Assembly (NCBI RefSeq): GCF_001514115.1
Contig: NZ_KQ948457.1
Span: forward strand, 63,829-127,828
Source: Streptomyces olivochromogenes
GTDB lineage: Bacteria > Actinomycetota > Actinomycetes > Streptomycetales > Streptomycetaceae
Direction: 5' to 3'
Length of the DNA stretch: 64,000 bases
Part shown: piece after piece, positions 47,889-57,483 of the stretch
Layout: the number at the start of each line of letters is the position of its first letter
Position numbering within the stretch: position 1 is the stretch's first letter
The notes under the pieces: generated by a model
What the model saw: the letters and a program-made list of their open reading frames with translations, nothing else
What the model was told of the DNA's origin: nothing
The model's database searches: none
Program-made: the position numbers and the translations under genes

Positions 47889-49007
47889 CTACTTCTGGCG
47901 CTTGTAGAACGGCAGCGCCACGACCTCGTACGGCTCATGGCTGCCCCGGATGTCCACGCCGACCCCGGCCGTGCCCGGCGCGGCGTGCGCGGCGTCGACG
48001 TACGCCATCGCGATCGGCTTGCCCAGGGTCGGGGAGGGCGCGCCGGAGGTGACCTCGCCGATCACCTTGCCGTCGGCGACGACCGAGAAACCGGCGCGCG
48101 GCACGCGACGACCCTCGGCGACGAGCCCGACGAGCACCCGCGGGGGGTTCTCCTCGGCGCGGGAGGCGGCCTCCTGGAGCGCGGCACGCCCCACGAAGTC
48201 CCCCTCCTTCTCGAACTTCACGACCCGCCCGAGCCCCGCGTCGAAGGGGGTGAGCGAGGTGGTCAGCTCGTGCCCGTACAGCGGCATGCCCGCCTCCAGG
48301 CGCAGCGTGTCGCGGCAGGACAGGCCGCAGGGGACGAGCCCGACGGGCGTGCCCGCGTCCGTCAGCGCCTGCCACAGCTTCTCGGCGTCGGACGGGGCCA
48401 CGAACAGCTCGAAGCCGTCCTCGCCCGTGTAGCCCGTGCGGGCGATCAGCGCCGGGACGCCCGCGACGGTGCCCGGCAGGCCCGCGTAGTACTTCAGCCC
48501 GTCCAGGTCGGCGTCGGTCAGCGACTTGAGGATGCCGGGGGACTCGGGGCCCTGCACGGCGATCAGCGCGTACGCGTCCCGGTCGTCGCGCACGAGGGCG
48601 TCGAAGCCGGCGGCACGCTCGGTCAGCGCGTCCAGCACCACCTGGGCGTTGGAGGCGTTCGCGACGACCATGTACTCGTTTTCGGCCAGCCGGTAGACGA
48701 TCAGGTCGTCCAGGATGCCGCCGTCCTCCCGGCAGATCATCGTGTAGCGGGCGCGGCCGACGCCGACGGAGGCGATGTTGCCGACCAGCGCGTGGTTGAG
48801 CAGGGCGGCGGCCTCCGGTCCGGTGACCGTGATCTCGCCCATGTGCGACAGGTCGAAGAGGCCGGCCCGAGTGCGCACGGCGAGGTGCTCGTCGCGCTCG
48901 GAGCCGTAGCGCAGGGGCATGTCCCAGCCCGCGAAGTCGGTCATCGTCGCGCCGAGCGAGCGATGCAGGGCATCGAGCGCGGTGAGACGGGGTGCGTTAC
49001 TGCTCAT
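47889..49007 (-). CDS. gcvT: Aminomethyltransferase (glycine cleavage T protein)
   Basis: 372 residues from ATG 49007, chosen because GGGAGC lies upstream and the conserved start (LTALDALHRSLGATMTDFAGWDMPLRYG) follows. FDLSHMGEITVTG and TGYTGEDGFELF are family motifs. It transfers the one-carbon unit from H protein to tetrahydrofolate, releasing ammonia. First gene after the glycine riboswitch. Confidence 0.97.
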   Translation of the reverse strand: MSSNAPRLTALDALHRSLGATMTDFAGWDMPLRYGSERDEHLAVRTRAGLFDLSHMGEITVTGPEAAALLNHALVGNIASVGVGRARYTMICREDGGILDDLIVYRLAENEYMVVANASNAQVVLDALTERAAGFDALVRDDRDAYALIAVQGPESPGILKSLTDADLDGLKYYAGLPGTVAGVPALIARTGYTGEDGFELFVAPSDAEKLWQALTDAGTPVGLVPCGLSCRDTLRLEAGMPLYGHELTTSLTPFDAGLGRVVKFEKEGDFVGRAALQEAASRAEENPPRVLVGLVAEGRRVPRAGFSVVADGKVIGEVTSGAPSPTLGKPIAMAYVDAAHAAPGTAGVGVDIRGSHEPYEVVALPFYKRQK

Positions 49008-49040
49008 CGGTGGGGCTCCCAAGGCATGACGGCGAGGTCG

Positions 49041-49247
49041 TTCCTCCCCATCTGTCATCGGAACCTGAGAGGTTCATCACGACCCCGCGAGCGGAGGTCC
49101 TGACTTGCACCTTGGGTGGAGCCACTGGACAGCGGCCCGCTTTTCAGATGTGCCTCGCCCGCGCGGTAACGGGGCCTGAGAGATTCAAGGGAGGGACTTG
49201 CTCCTTCGGCGCCCGGGTACCCGAAGGGTCCCGGAACTCTCCCGCGC
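49041..49247 (-). promoter_or_regulatory. Tandem glycine riboswitch upstream of gcvT
   Basis: Read on the minus strand, the first aptamer runs from GCGGGAGAGTTCC through GCCGAAGGAGCAA to AATCTCTCAGGC. The second has CCACCCAAGGTGCAA, AACCTCTCAGGTT, then GATGACAGATGGGGAGG. These are the conserved P1/P3 elements of the two-aptamer gcvT motif. It ends about 35 bases before gcvT and should turn on gcvT-gcvH-glyA when glycine is abundant. Confidence 0.92.
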
Positions 49248-49428
49248 GGATTCAAGCGGCCGGTATGCAGTTGGCGGGCACATCATCGCACGCGCCGTCC
49301 GATCACGGCAGTCCGCATCTGTAACCGGCCTGTGGCAGTCCGCGTACGGAAACGATAGACACCGCGCATTACCTTCTCTTTACACTCGACGGGGATGGGA
49401 CTCCAGACCCAAGGGGAGGACGATCACG

Positions 49429-50103
49429 GTGAACAGGACCACGGCGTACGCCACGACCTCGGGCCTCGCGCTGCCCGATCAGCCCGGTGCCCCGGCGGGG
49501 ACCCGGGAGACGTGCGGAGCGCTGCCGACGGCCGTCGTCCGCGACCTCAGAGAGCGCGCCGGGCACTCTCCGCACGGTCTGCACTTCGCGGCGGCCGACG
49601 TCGTCGTGGTCACCGGGTTGCCGGGCAGCGGCAAGTCGACCCTGATGCGCCGCGCCGTCGAGGGCCCACGCGTCGACTCCCAGGACACCCGGGACCGCTG
49701 GGACGAGCGGACGGCCGGCCGGCTGCCGTACGCCGTCTACCGGCCCCTCGTCCGCCTCGCGCACTACGCGGGCCTGCGTCGGGCCCTGCGCTCCGGCGCC
49801 GGACTCGTCGTGCACGACTGCGGTACGCAGGCCTGGGTGCGCCGCTGGCTCGCCCGCGAGGCCCAGCGCCGCGGCGGCACCGTCCACCTGCTGCTGCTCG
49901 ACGTCACGCCCGGCACGGCGCTGGAAGGCCAGCGCGAGCGCGGCCGGGGCGTGTCGCGGTACGCGTTCGCCCGTCACCGGGGCGCGGTCGCCCGGCTGCT
50001 GCGCTCCGTCGAGCGGGGCGATCTGCCGGAGGGCTGCGGCTCGGCGGTGCTCCTCGACCGGGACGCGGCGGACGTGCTGCGACGGATCGCCTTCGGCGAC
50101 TGA
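49429..50103 (+). CDS. P-loop ATP-binding protein (zeta-toxin/kinase-like AAA)
   Basis: 224 residues from GTG 49429 with GGGGAGGA upstream. Walker A GLPGSGKSTL, then DSQDTRDRW and VVHDCGTQ in place of a classic Walker B; arginine-rich lid region (RERGRGVSRYAFARH). The pattern suits small-molecule or nucleotide kinase-like P-loop proteins. Substrate unknown. Divergent from the gcvT operon across the riboswitch. Confidence 0.85.
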   Translation: MNRTTAYATTSGLALPDQPGAPAGTRETCGALPTAVVRDLRERAGHSPHGLHFAAADVVVVTGLPGSGKSTLMRRAVEGPRVDSQDTRDRWDERTAGRLPYAVYRPLVRLAHYAGLRRALRSGAGLVVHDCGTQAWVRRWLAREAQRRGGTVHLLLLDVTPGTALEGQRERGRGVSRYAFARHRGAVARLLRSVERGDLPEGCGSAVLLDRDAADVLRRIAFGD

Positions 50104-50259
50104 GGAACGGCAGGGACTTCGGTGACCGAGAAACGGCAGGGAGTGGCCGAGAGCAGTCGAGAGCGGTCGGGAGCGGTCGGGAAGTCGTACGGGCCCACTA
50201 ACCTTTCCAGCCAGAACACCAGAACAGTGGTTCACCGCAGGCGGTAGACAGGTAGACAG

Positions 50260-51063
50260 ATGGACATCCCCGACTTCCCGGACTTCTCGGTACCGGCGTA
50301 TCCGCAACCCGGCCCGCACCCCCACTCGCACGGCGGCTGGCCGGGCAACGAACTGGAGGAGGTGCTCTCCGCGTCCCTCGGAGTGCCCTCGGCCGGTGGC
50401 CGCATCGTCGAGGTCCTCGGCCGCAGCTACGTCTGGGTGCCGCTGCCCAACGGCGGCGGACCGCACGCGGGATCCCTCGACCTGCCCACCCTGGAGATCG
50501 AGGGCCAGGCGTACGTGCCGGTCTTCAGCTCCGAGGAGCAGTTCCGCCAGGTCGCCGGCAGCCATCTGTCGTACACGATCGCGCCCGCGGTCGAGTTCGC
50601 CCGCGGACTGCCTCCGCAGGTCGGCATCGCGATCAACCCGGACGGGACGGTCGGCGTGCCGCTGCCGCCCCTCGCGGTCGCCGAGCTGTGCCGGACCGGG
50701 CGCACCCCGCTGGACGGGCCCACGAGCGGTGGCCGGGTGAAACTCTACGAGCCCGACTGGCAGGACGACCCGGTGGACTTCCTCGCCGCCGCCTCGGCCG
50801 AGTTCGCGGCGACGGGAGTCGTCCTGACCGCCCGCCGCTGTCTGGCCAGCATCGAGGGCGACGACCCGGTCATGTTCGTCGGGGTCGAACTCTCCGTGTG
50901 GGAGGGAGACCTCCGGACACTCCCCATGGACGCCCTCTCCCGAGCCCTCGCCCACGTCGCGGTCCAGTGGCCGGTGAACCTGGTCCTCCTCGACGTCGCC
51001 CAGGACCCGGTGGCCGACTGGATGCGAGCCCAGGTGCGGCCCTTCTACCAGCAGGGCCAGTAA
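50260..51063 (+). CDS. SseB-family protein (enhanced serine sensitivity)
   Basis: 267 residues. A domain like SseB N-terminus (YVPVFSSEEQFRQVAG) and the C-terminal SseB segment (VQWPVNLVLLDVAQDPVADWM) are present. SseB overexpression in E. coli alters serine sensitivity; position beside the serine/glycine genes fits that theme, though the biochemical role is unknown. First 25 residues are Pro/His-rich. Followed by a homologue. Confidence 0.85.
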   Translation: MDIPDFPDFSVPAYPQPGPHPHSHGGWPGNELEEVLSASLGVPSAGGRIVEVLGRSYVWVPLPNGGGPHAGSLDLPTLEIEGQAYVPVFSSEEQFRQVAGSHLSYTIAPAVEFARGLPPQVGIAINPDGTVGVPLPPLAVAELCRTGRTPLDGPTSGGRVKLYEPDWQDDPVDFLAAASAEFAATGVVLTARRCLASIEGDDPVMFVGVELSVWEGDLRTLPMDALSRALAHVAVQWPVNLVLLDVAQDPVADWMRAQVRPFYQQGQ

Positions 51064-51065
51064 CA

Positions 51066-51102
51066 GCGCCCCGTAAGGGGCGCGGGGAACTGCGCGGGCA
51101 AC
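51066..51102. repeat. Streptomyces-type dispersed palindromic repeat
   Basis: GCGCCCC-GTAA-GGGGCGC followed by GGGGAACTGCGCG. This hairpin-plus-tail is, from my memory of Streptomyces genomes, a widely dispersed intergenic repeat. It sits three bases after the SseB stop and may double as a terminator. Confidence 0.7.
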
Positions 51103-51261
51103 CCCAACGGACCTGCAGCGACCCGAACACAGCAAGCACCGAGCTCTCAACGGCTCCCCCAGCGGAGCGCATTCGCCGCTTAAGCTGGTTTCATGGCTCG
51201 GCCGGGGTTCGGCCGAGGTGTTGGTCGACGTCATGATTTCTTCACGAAGGGGCGGTTGAAG

Positions 51262-52062
51262 GTGAGCGCGTCGGGCACGGCCGCGGCCGGTCAGGTCGAG
51301 CACATGCTGCGCCAGGTGACGCCCGGGCGTTACGACGCCTACGAGGCGCTCCTTCGCGCGCTCGCGACCCCGTCGTCCGGCCAGGTGTGGATGTTGCTCT
51401 GGCACGGCCAGGCCGGCTCCCCGGACGCCCAGTACGGGAACATGGAGGTGGACGGCTTCGGTTACGCGCCGTGCGTCACCTCCGCCCAGGAACTCTCGGC
51501 CAGCGGCTGGAACCGGTCGTACGAGGTCGTCGACGGTCTCGACGTGGCCCGCACCCTCTACCCCGACCACTTCGGGCTCTGGCTCAATCCGCACGCCCCG
51601 GGCGGCGGGGTCGGCATCCCGTGGCTCGATCTGCGCAGAATCGCGGCGGGTCTGGAGCGCCAGCCCGCCGGTCCGCTACGACTGTCCGAACCCGGCATCG
51701 AGATCCCGCAGTTCTACGCATTGCTCACGCAGAACGCGCATCGCACCACCGCCGTGCGCTCGCTGCGCCGTGCCTGGGTGCAGCCGGCGCTCGGGGCGCC
51801 GTATCTGGCCATCGGGCTGGACGTCTACGACACTTCGCCGCCCGTCGTCGACTCGGTGCGGGCGATGATGCAGCAGTCCATCGGCGCGGTTCCGGACGGG
51901 CTGCCCGTGTCGACCGTCGCGATGTCGGACGAGTACGACCCGGTGGCGATGTGGCTGCGCGCCAACGCGCGGCCGTTCTACGACCGCGAGGCCCACGCGG
52001 CCCCCGCGCAGGCTCCGATGGCGGGTGGGTACGGCTATCCACCGGCACCCGGTGGATACTGA
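51262..52062 (+). CDS. SseB-family protein, second copy
   Basis: 266 residues from GTG 51262 (GGGGCGG upstream); an in-frame ATG at 51193 would add 23 residues without family match. The C-terminus (VDSVRAMMQQSIGAVPDGLPVSTVAM, DPVAMWLRANARPFYDR) aligns with the end of the preceding protein (DPVADWMRAQVRPFYQQ), so the two arose by duplication. The tail is Pro/Gly/Tyr-rich. Function unknown. Confidence 0.82.
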   Translation: MSASGTAAAGQVEHMLRQVTPGRYDAYEALLRALATPSSGQVWMLLWHGQAGSPDAQYGNMEVDGFGYAPCVTSAQELSASGWNRSYEVVDGLDVARTLYPDHFGLWLNPHAPGGGVGIPWLDLRRIAAGLERQPAGPLRLSEPGIEIPQFYALLTQNAHRTTAVRSLRRAWVQPALGAPYLAIGLDVYDTSPPVVDSVRAMMQQSIGAVPDGLPVSTVAMSDEYDPVAMWLRANARPFYDREAHAAPAQAPMAGGYGYPPAPGGY

Positions 52063-52405
52063 TCCGCAGTCCGGCGCACCGTGAAGGATCGGCACGGGTC
52101 CTTCACCGCGGCTCTGCATTTCTTCGCGCGTAGATGACAAGGGAACGTCCGGGTAGTGCCCGTATTAACCTCCGGTGTCCCAACTGCCCCGTGTCCGACC
52201 CCCGTTACCCGCCGTCCGGATAACGGAACACCCCTGACAGCATCACGTTTACGCATCCATTCACCGTCAAGTCTGGCTACAGATCGCCGAGGCGTTGAAG
52301 ACTCCCGCTCCAGGGGGTTTAGCCCCTGTGTACGACGGACTGATCACGCCGCTACAAGCGGCACGTGTGGGCCGGCTACCGCCGGTTGAGAGGGGTCCCT
52401 GCCAG
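52063..52405 (+). promoter_or_regulatory. Leader and promoter region of the oligopeptide importer operon
   Basis: 343 bp without a gene. A CAGGGG/CCCCTG hairpin (52312-52317 with 52324-52329) and a CGCCGCTACAAGCGGC hairpin follow one another before the first start, so the message has a structured leader. No confident -10/-35 pair was found. Confidence 0.4.
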
Positions 52406-53413
52406 ATGACGGCACCATTGCACGAGCCGACCGCGGAAGCGGCCCCGAGTGCGGCCGAAGAAGCGGCGGCTGCCGCCGCCGGCGAGAAGGTCGTGCAGGG
52501 ACGTTCCCTGGGCCGGATCGCCTGGGAGCGCCTGAAGAGGGACAAGCTCGCACTGACCGGCGGCATCGTCGTGCTCGTCCTCATCGTGATCGCCCTGCTG
52601 GCGCCAGTGATCACCCACCTGCTCGGTCAGGACCCGGACACCTTCAACGAGAAGCTGATCGACCCTCTGTTCGGCACCCCCACGGGGTCATTGGGCGGCA
52701 TCAGCGGTGACCACCTGCTGGGCGTCGAGCCCGTCAACGGCCGCGACATCCTCGCCCGCATCCTCTACGGTGCCCGCGTCTCGCTCCTGGTGGGCTTCCT
52801 CTCCGCCGTCGTCGCGGTCGTCCTCGGCACCGTGCTCGGCATCCTGGCGGGCTTCTTCGGAGGCTGGGTGGACTCGCTCATCAGCCGCGTGATGGACGGC
52901 CTGCTGGCCTTCCCGCAACTCCTGTTCACGATCGCCCTGGTCTCGGTGATGCCGAACGACATGCTGGGCCTGTCCGGCTCCAACGTGCGTGTGTTCGTGA
53001 TGATCCTGGTCATCGGCTTCTTCGGCTGGCCCTACATCGGACGCGTGGTGCGCGGCCAGACGCTCTCGATGCGTGAGCGCGAGTACGTCGAGGCCGCGCG
53101 ATCGCTGGGCGCCGGGCGCTTCTACATCCTGTTCAAGGAGCTGCTGCCCAACCTGGTCGCACCGATCATCGTCTACACGACGATGATGATCCCCACGAAC
53201 ATCCTCACCGAGGCGGCACTCAGCTTCCTGGGTGTGGGCGTCAAGCCGCCCACCTCGTCCTGGGGACAGATGCTGTCGAGCGCGATCGACTACTACGAGT
53301 CCGACCCCATGTACATGGTGGTCCCTGGTGTGGCGATCTTCATCACCGTCCTTGCCTTCAACCTTTTCGGCGACGGCGTGCGGGACGCGCTGGACCCGAA
53401 GGCCTCCCGCTGA
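52406..53413 (+). CDS. Oligopeptide/dipeptide ABC transporter permease (OppC/DppC type)
   Basis: 335 residues from ATG 52406. An Ala/Glu-rich cytoplasmic N-terminus, first helix at about residue 50, and five helices after the inner-membrane domain. The ATPase-coupling loop is YVEAARSLGAGRFYILFKELLPN (EAA motif) and ALSFLGVGVKPPTSSWG is typical of OppC. First gene of the operon, ahead of its solute-binding protein, an unusual order with OppB further downstream. Confidence 0.93.
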   Translation: MTAPLHEPTAEAAPSAAEEAAAAAAGEKVVQGRSLGRIAWERLKRDKLALTGGIVVLVLIVIALLAPVITHLLGQDPDTFNEKLIDPLFGTPTGSLGGISGDHLLGVEPVNGRDILARILYGARVSLLVGFLSAVVAVVLGTVLGILAGFFGGWVDSLISRVMDGLLAFPQLLFTIALVSVMPNDMLGLSGSNVRVFVMILVIGFFGWPYIGRVVRGQTLSMREREYVEAARSLGAGRFYILFKELLPNLVAPIIVYTTMMIPTNILTEAALSFLGVGVKPPTSSWGQMLSSAIDYYESDPMYMVVPGVAIFITVLAFNLFGDGVRDALDPKASR

Positions 53414-53482
53414 ACTGCGTCACCCCAAGCGTCCCGTGGCATCGACACGGGGTCTCTCATCAAATCCGGAGGATCCGAGATC

Positions 53483-55282
53483 GTGACTACCCAACGCACC
53501 TCAGGGCGGCGTAAGCAGGCGTTTGCCGCCGCTGCTGCGGTCGCCGCACTGCTGACCACGGCGGCGTGCGGCGGTGGAGGCAGCGACGACAACAACGGTT
53601 CGAAGACCGGCGCCGCCGGCTTCGACGCCGCCAACAACAAGGTCGCCCAGGCCTCCCTGGTCAAGAAGGGCGGCACGCTGCGGTTCGGCGGTGCCCAGGA
53701 CGCGGACTCGTGGGACACCACGCGTGGCTACTACGGCTTCATGTGGGACTTCGCGCGCTACTACAGCCGCCAGCTGGTCACGGGCAAGGCGGAGCCGGGC
53801 AAGGCCGGCGCCGAGCTGACCCCGGACCTCGCCACCGGTCTCGCCAAGGTCACCGACGACGGCAAGACCTACACGTACACCCTGCGTGACGGCATCACGT
53901 GGGAGGACGGCAAGGCGATCACGTCCAAGGACGTGAAGTACGGCATCGAGCGCGTGTGGGCGCAGGACGTGCTGTCCGGCGGTCCGACGTACCTCAAGGA
54001 CTTCCTGGACCCCAAGGGCGAGTACAAGGGTCCCTACAAGGACACGTCCAAGGACAAGCTGGGCCTGAAGGCCATCACCACGCCGGACGACAAGACGATC
54101 GTCTTCCACCTCCCCAAGGCCAACTCGGACTTCCAGGAGGTGCTGGGTCTGGTCTCGGCCTCCCCGGTCCGCCAGGACATGGACACCAAGTCCAAGTACA
54201 GCCTGAAGCCGTTCTCCTCCGGCCCGTACAAGTTCGAGTCGTACAGCCCGGGCAAGAGCCTGACGCTGGTGCGCAACACGAACTGGAAGCAGTCCTCGGA
54301 CCCGGTCCGCAAGGCGTACCCGGACAAGATCACCGTCCAGTTCTTCTCGGACGCCAACCAGCTGGACCAGCGCCTGCTCAACGGTGACCTGGACCTGGAC
54401 ATCAACCAGACCGGCATGTCCCCGCAGGGCCGCACCACCGCCCTGAAGGAGCACAAGGCCAACCTGGACAACCCGATCTCGGGTTACATCCGTTACGCGG
54501 CCTTCCCGCAGAGCGTGAAGCCGTTCGACAACGTCGAGTGCCGCAAGGCCGTGATCCTCGGCGCGGACCACGTCTCGCTGCAGACCGCGCGCGGTGGCCC
54601 GGTCGCCGGTGGTGACATCGGCACCAACATGCTCCCGCCGTCCGTCCCGGGCGCCGAGGGCCAGAAGTACGACCCGTACAACATCGCCGGCGCCGACAAG
54701 AACGGCAACGTCGAGAAGGCCAAGGCGGCGCTGAAGGCGTGCGGCAAGCCGAACGGCTTCTCCACCACCATCGCGGTGCGCAACAACAAGCCGGTCGAGG
54801 TGGCCACGGCCCAGTCGCTGCAGGCGTCGCTGAAGAAGGTCGGCATCACCGCGCAGATCGACCAGTTCGACGGTTCGCAGACCACCGGCATCATCGGCAG
54901 CCCCGAGAACGTGAAGAAGAAGGGCTACGGCATCATCATCATGGGCTGGGGTCCGGACTTCCCGACCGTCCAGGGCTTCGGTCTGCCGCTGTGGGACAGC
55001 AAGTACATCGCGCCGAGCGGTAACAACAACTTCGCCCTGATCAACGACAAGACCATCGACGGTCTGTTCGACCAGTACGTCACCACGCTGGACGACGCGG
55101 GCAAGACGAAGCTCTCGACCGAGATCAACCACAAGGTCATGGAGGGCGCGTACTACCTGCCCTTCACCTTCGAGAAGTTCATCAACTGGCGCGGCGACAA
55201 CCTCGCGAACGTCTACACGACGGACAACTACAGCGGTACGTACGACTTCGTCAACCTCGGTCTGAAGAACCCGAAGAAGTAA
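53483..55282 (+). CDS. Oligopeptide ABC transporter solute-binding lipoprotein (family 5)
   Basis: 599 residues from GTG 53483 (GGAGG upstream). Lipobox TAAC with Cys29, Gly/Ser/Asp linker, then an OppA/DppA-like fold with the signature of family 5 binding proteins (LRDGITWEDGKAITSKDVKYGIERV). It captures peptides outside the membrane for the OppB/C/D/F importer. Synonymous codon choice is strongly biased (AAG, GAC, CTG), as for a highly expressed gene. Confidence 0.95.
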   Translation: MTTQRTSGRRKQAFAAAAAVAALLTTAACGGGGSDDNNGSKTGAAGFDAANNKVAQASLVKKGGTLRFGGAQDADSWDTTRGYYGFMWDFARYYSRQLVTGKAEPGKAGAELTPDLATGLAKVTDDGKTYTYTLRDGITWEDGKAITSKDVKYGIERVWAQDVLSGGPTYLKDFLDPKGEYKGPYKDTSKDKLGLKAITTPDDKTIVFHLPKANSDFQEVLGLVSASPVRQDMDTKSKYSLKPFSSGPYKFESYSPGKSLTLVRNTNWKQSSDPVRKAYPDKITVQFFSDANQLDQRLLNGDLDLDINQTGMSPQGRTTALKEHKANLDNPISGYIRYAAFPQSVKPFDNVECRKAVILGADHVSLQTARGGPVAGGDIGTNMLPPSVPGAEGQKYDPYNIAGADKNGNVEKAKAALKACGKPNGFSTTIAVRNNKPVEVATAQSLQASLKKVGITAQIDQFDGSQTTGIIGSPENVKKKGYGIIIMGWGPDFPTVQGFGLPLWDSKYIAPSGNNNFALINDKTIDGLFDQYVTTLDDAGKTKLSTEINHKVMEGAYYLPFTFEKFINWRGDNLANVYTTDNYSGTYDFVNLGLKNPKK

Positions 55283-55338
55283 ACCGGCACACCCGCCGTA
55301 CAGGCACGAAAGGCAGGTGAAGGCCGGCGCGGCGTGGT

Positions 55339-55371
55339 CGCGGGCCATCGGATGACCTCCGGTGGCCCGCG
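55339..55371 (+). terminator. Hairpin after the binding-protein gene
   Basis: CGCGGGCCA (55339-55347) pairs with TGGCCCGCG (55363-55371) within the 111-bp gap before the OppB gene. Placement suggests partial termination or message protection so that binding protein exceeds the membrane subunits. Confidence 0.6.
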
Positions 55372-55393
55372 GCCCCGCAGCGGGCCGTAAGCT

Positions 55394-56392
55394 GTGCTCG
55401 CTTACCTCATCAGGCGGCTGTTCGCCGCCGCAGTGATGCTCGTGGTCATCGTCATGGTGGTCTTCGGCATCTTCTTCCTCGTCCCCAAGTGGGCGGGCGT
55501 GGACATCGCCTCGAGCTTCGTGGGCAAGCAGGCCGACCCGGCCGCTGTCGAGGCCGTACGGCAGAAGCTGGGCCTGAGCGACCCGATCTACTCCCAGGTC
55601 TGGGAGTTCTTCAAGGGCATCTTCGCCGGCCGCACCTACTCGGGCGGTGGCGACGTCACGCACTGTGCCGCGCCCTGCTTCGGTTACTCCTTCCGCAGCG
55701 AGCAGGCCGTCTGGCCGGTGCTCACCGACCGCTTCCCGGTGACCCTGGGACTCGCGCTCGGTGCCGCCGTGCTGTGGCTGGTCTTCGGTGTCGCGGCCGG
55801 TGTGCTCTCCGCGCTCAAGCGGGGCACCATCTGGGACCGCGGTGCGATGGTCGTCGCCCTCTCCGGTGTCTCCCTCCCCATCTACTTCACCGGCATGCTC
55901 AGCCTGGCGATCTTCACCTTCGGACTGCATTGGATCAACGCGCAGTACGTGCCGCTCGACCAGAGCGTCAGCGGCTGGTTCGGCGGCATGATCATGCCCT
56001 GGATCACCCTCGCCTTCCTGTACGCGGCGATGTACGCCCGGATCACCCGCGCCACCATGCTGGAGATCCTCGGCGAGGACTACATCCGCACGGCACGTGC
56101 CAAGGGCCTCAAGGAGCAGGTCGTCATCGGCAAGCACGCCATGCGCTCCACGATGACCCCCATCCTCACCATGCTGGGCATGGACCTCGGCGCCCTCATC
56201 GGCGGCGCCATCCTGACGGAGTCGACGTTCAACCTGCCCGGCCTCGGCCGCGCGGTGCTCGACGCCATCAAGAACCAGGACCTGCCCATCATCCTGGGCG
56301 TCACCCTGATCACTTCTCTCGCGGTGCTGATCGCCAACCTCGTGGTGGACGTCCTGTACGCCGTGATCGACCCCCGAGTGAGGCTCTCATGA
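55394..56392 (+). CDS. Oligopeptide ABC transporter permease (OppB/DppB type)
   Basis: 332 residues. YLIRRLFAAAVMLVVIVMVVFGIFF is the N-terminal helix of the family; EDYIRTARAKGLKEQVVIGKHAMR is the ATPase-coupling loop; the C-terminus ends with VDVLYAVIDPRVRL. The GTG start has only a weak ribosome site. Its stop overlaps the OppD start. Confidence 0.94.
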   Translation: MLAYLIRRLFAAAVMLVVIVMVVFGIFFLVPKWAGVDIASSFVGKQADPAAVEAVRQKLGLSDPIYSQVWEFFKGIFAGRTYSGGGDVTHCAAPCFGYSFRSEQAVWPVLTDRFPVTLGLALGAAVLWLVFGVAAGVLSALKRGTIWDRGAMVVALSGVSLPIYFTGMLSLAIFTFGLHWINAQYVPLDQSVSGWFGGMIMPWITLAFLYAAMYARITRATMLEILGEDYIRTARAKGLKEQVVIGKHAMRSTMTPILTMLGMDLGALIGGAILTESTFNLPGLGRAVLDAIKNQDLPIILGVTLITSLAVLIANLVVDVLYAVIDPRVRLS

Positions 56393-57483
56393 CCGAACTC
56401 AGCAAGAGCGGAGCGGTGGCCGAGCCCGTCAAGGACTCGCCCGCACCCTCCGCCTTCCTCGAAGTACGCGACCTCAAGGTGCACTTCCCGACCGACGACG
56501 GTCTGGTCAAGTCCGTCGACGGGCTCAGCTTCCAGCTGGAGAAGGGCAAGACCCTCGGGATCGTGGGCGAGTCCGGCTCCGGCAAGTCGGTGACCTCGCT
56601 CGGCATCATGGGCCTGCACACGGCCGGCCAGTACGGCAAGCGCAAGGCGCAGATCTCCGGCGAGATCTGGCTGAACGGCACCGAACTGCTGTCCGCCGAC
56701 CCGGACTACGTACGCAAGCTGCGTGGCCGCGAGATGGCGATGATCTTCCAGGATCCGCTGTCCGCGCTGCACCCGTACTACACGATCGGTCAGCAGATCG
56801 TGGAGGCGTACCGCATCCACCACAACGTGGACAAGAAGACGGCGAAGCGCCGCGCGGTCGAGATGCTCGACCGGGTGGGCATCCCGCAGCCGGACAAGCG
56901 CGTCGACAGCTACCCGCACGAGTTCTCCGGCGGTATGCGTCAGCGCGCGATGATCGCGATGTCGCTGGTCAACAACCCCGAGCTGCTCATCGCGGACGAG
57001 CCGACGACCGCCCTGGACGTGACCGTCCAGGCGCAGATCCTCGACCTGATGCGGGACCTGCAGAAGGAGTTCGGCTCCGCGGTCATCATCATCACCCACG
57101 ACCTGGGCGTCGTCGCGGAGCTCGCCGACGACATCCTGGTGATGTACGGCGGCCGTTGCATCGAGCGCGGTCCGGCCGAGAAGGTGTTCTACGAGCCCCG
57201 GCACCCCTACACCTGGGGGCTGCTCGGCTCGATGCCGCGCCTGGACCGTGAGCAGACCGAACGCCTCATCCCCGTCAAGGGCTCCCCGCCCTCGCTGATC
57301 AACCTCCCGTCCGGCTGCGCCTTCAACCCGCGCTGCCCGTACGCGGACGTTCCCAAGGACAACGTGACCCGCACGGTCCGCCCCGAGCTGACCGAGGTCG
57401 GCGGACGGCACTGGGCCGCCTGCCACATGACCCAGGAGCAGCGGGAACGCATCTGGATCGAAGAGATTGCGCCGAAGCTGTGA
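56389..57483 (+). CDS. Oligopeptide ABC transporter ATP-binding protein (OppD/DppD type)
   Basis: 364 residues. Walker A GESGSGKS, Q-loop FQDPLSALHP, signature FSGGMRQR, Walker B LLIADEPTTALD, switch His in ITHDLG. The C-terminal oligopeptide-transporter extension contains the cysteines CAFNPRCPYA and AACH seen in iron-sulfur-bearing OppD/OppF members. ATGA overlap with both neighbours. Confidence 0.96.
   Translation: MTELSKSGAVAEPVKDSPAPSAFLEVRDLKVHFPTDDGLVKSVDGLSFQLEKGKTLGIVGESGSGKSVTSLGIMGLHTAGQYGKRKAQISGEIWLNGTELLSADPDYVRKLRGREMAMIFQDPLSALHPYYTIGQQIVEAYRIHHNVDKKTAKRRAVEMLDRVGIPQPDKRVDSYPHEFSGGMRQRAMIAMSLVNNPELLIADEPTTALDVTVQAQILDLMRDLQKEFGSAVIIITHDLGVVAELADDILVMYGGRCIERGPAEKVFYEPRHPYTWGLLGSMPRLDREQTERLIPVKGSPPSLINLPSGCAFNPRCPYADVPKDNVTRTVRPELTEVGGRHWAACHMTQEQRERIWIEEIAPKL

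Noticed and set aside
52290..52340. Right end of an IS200/IS605-type element or TnpB guide RNA
   Set aside because: The GGGGGTTTAGCCCC hairpin is reminiscent, but no TnpA/TnpB coding trace is nearby and the position fits an operon leader.
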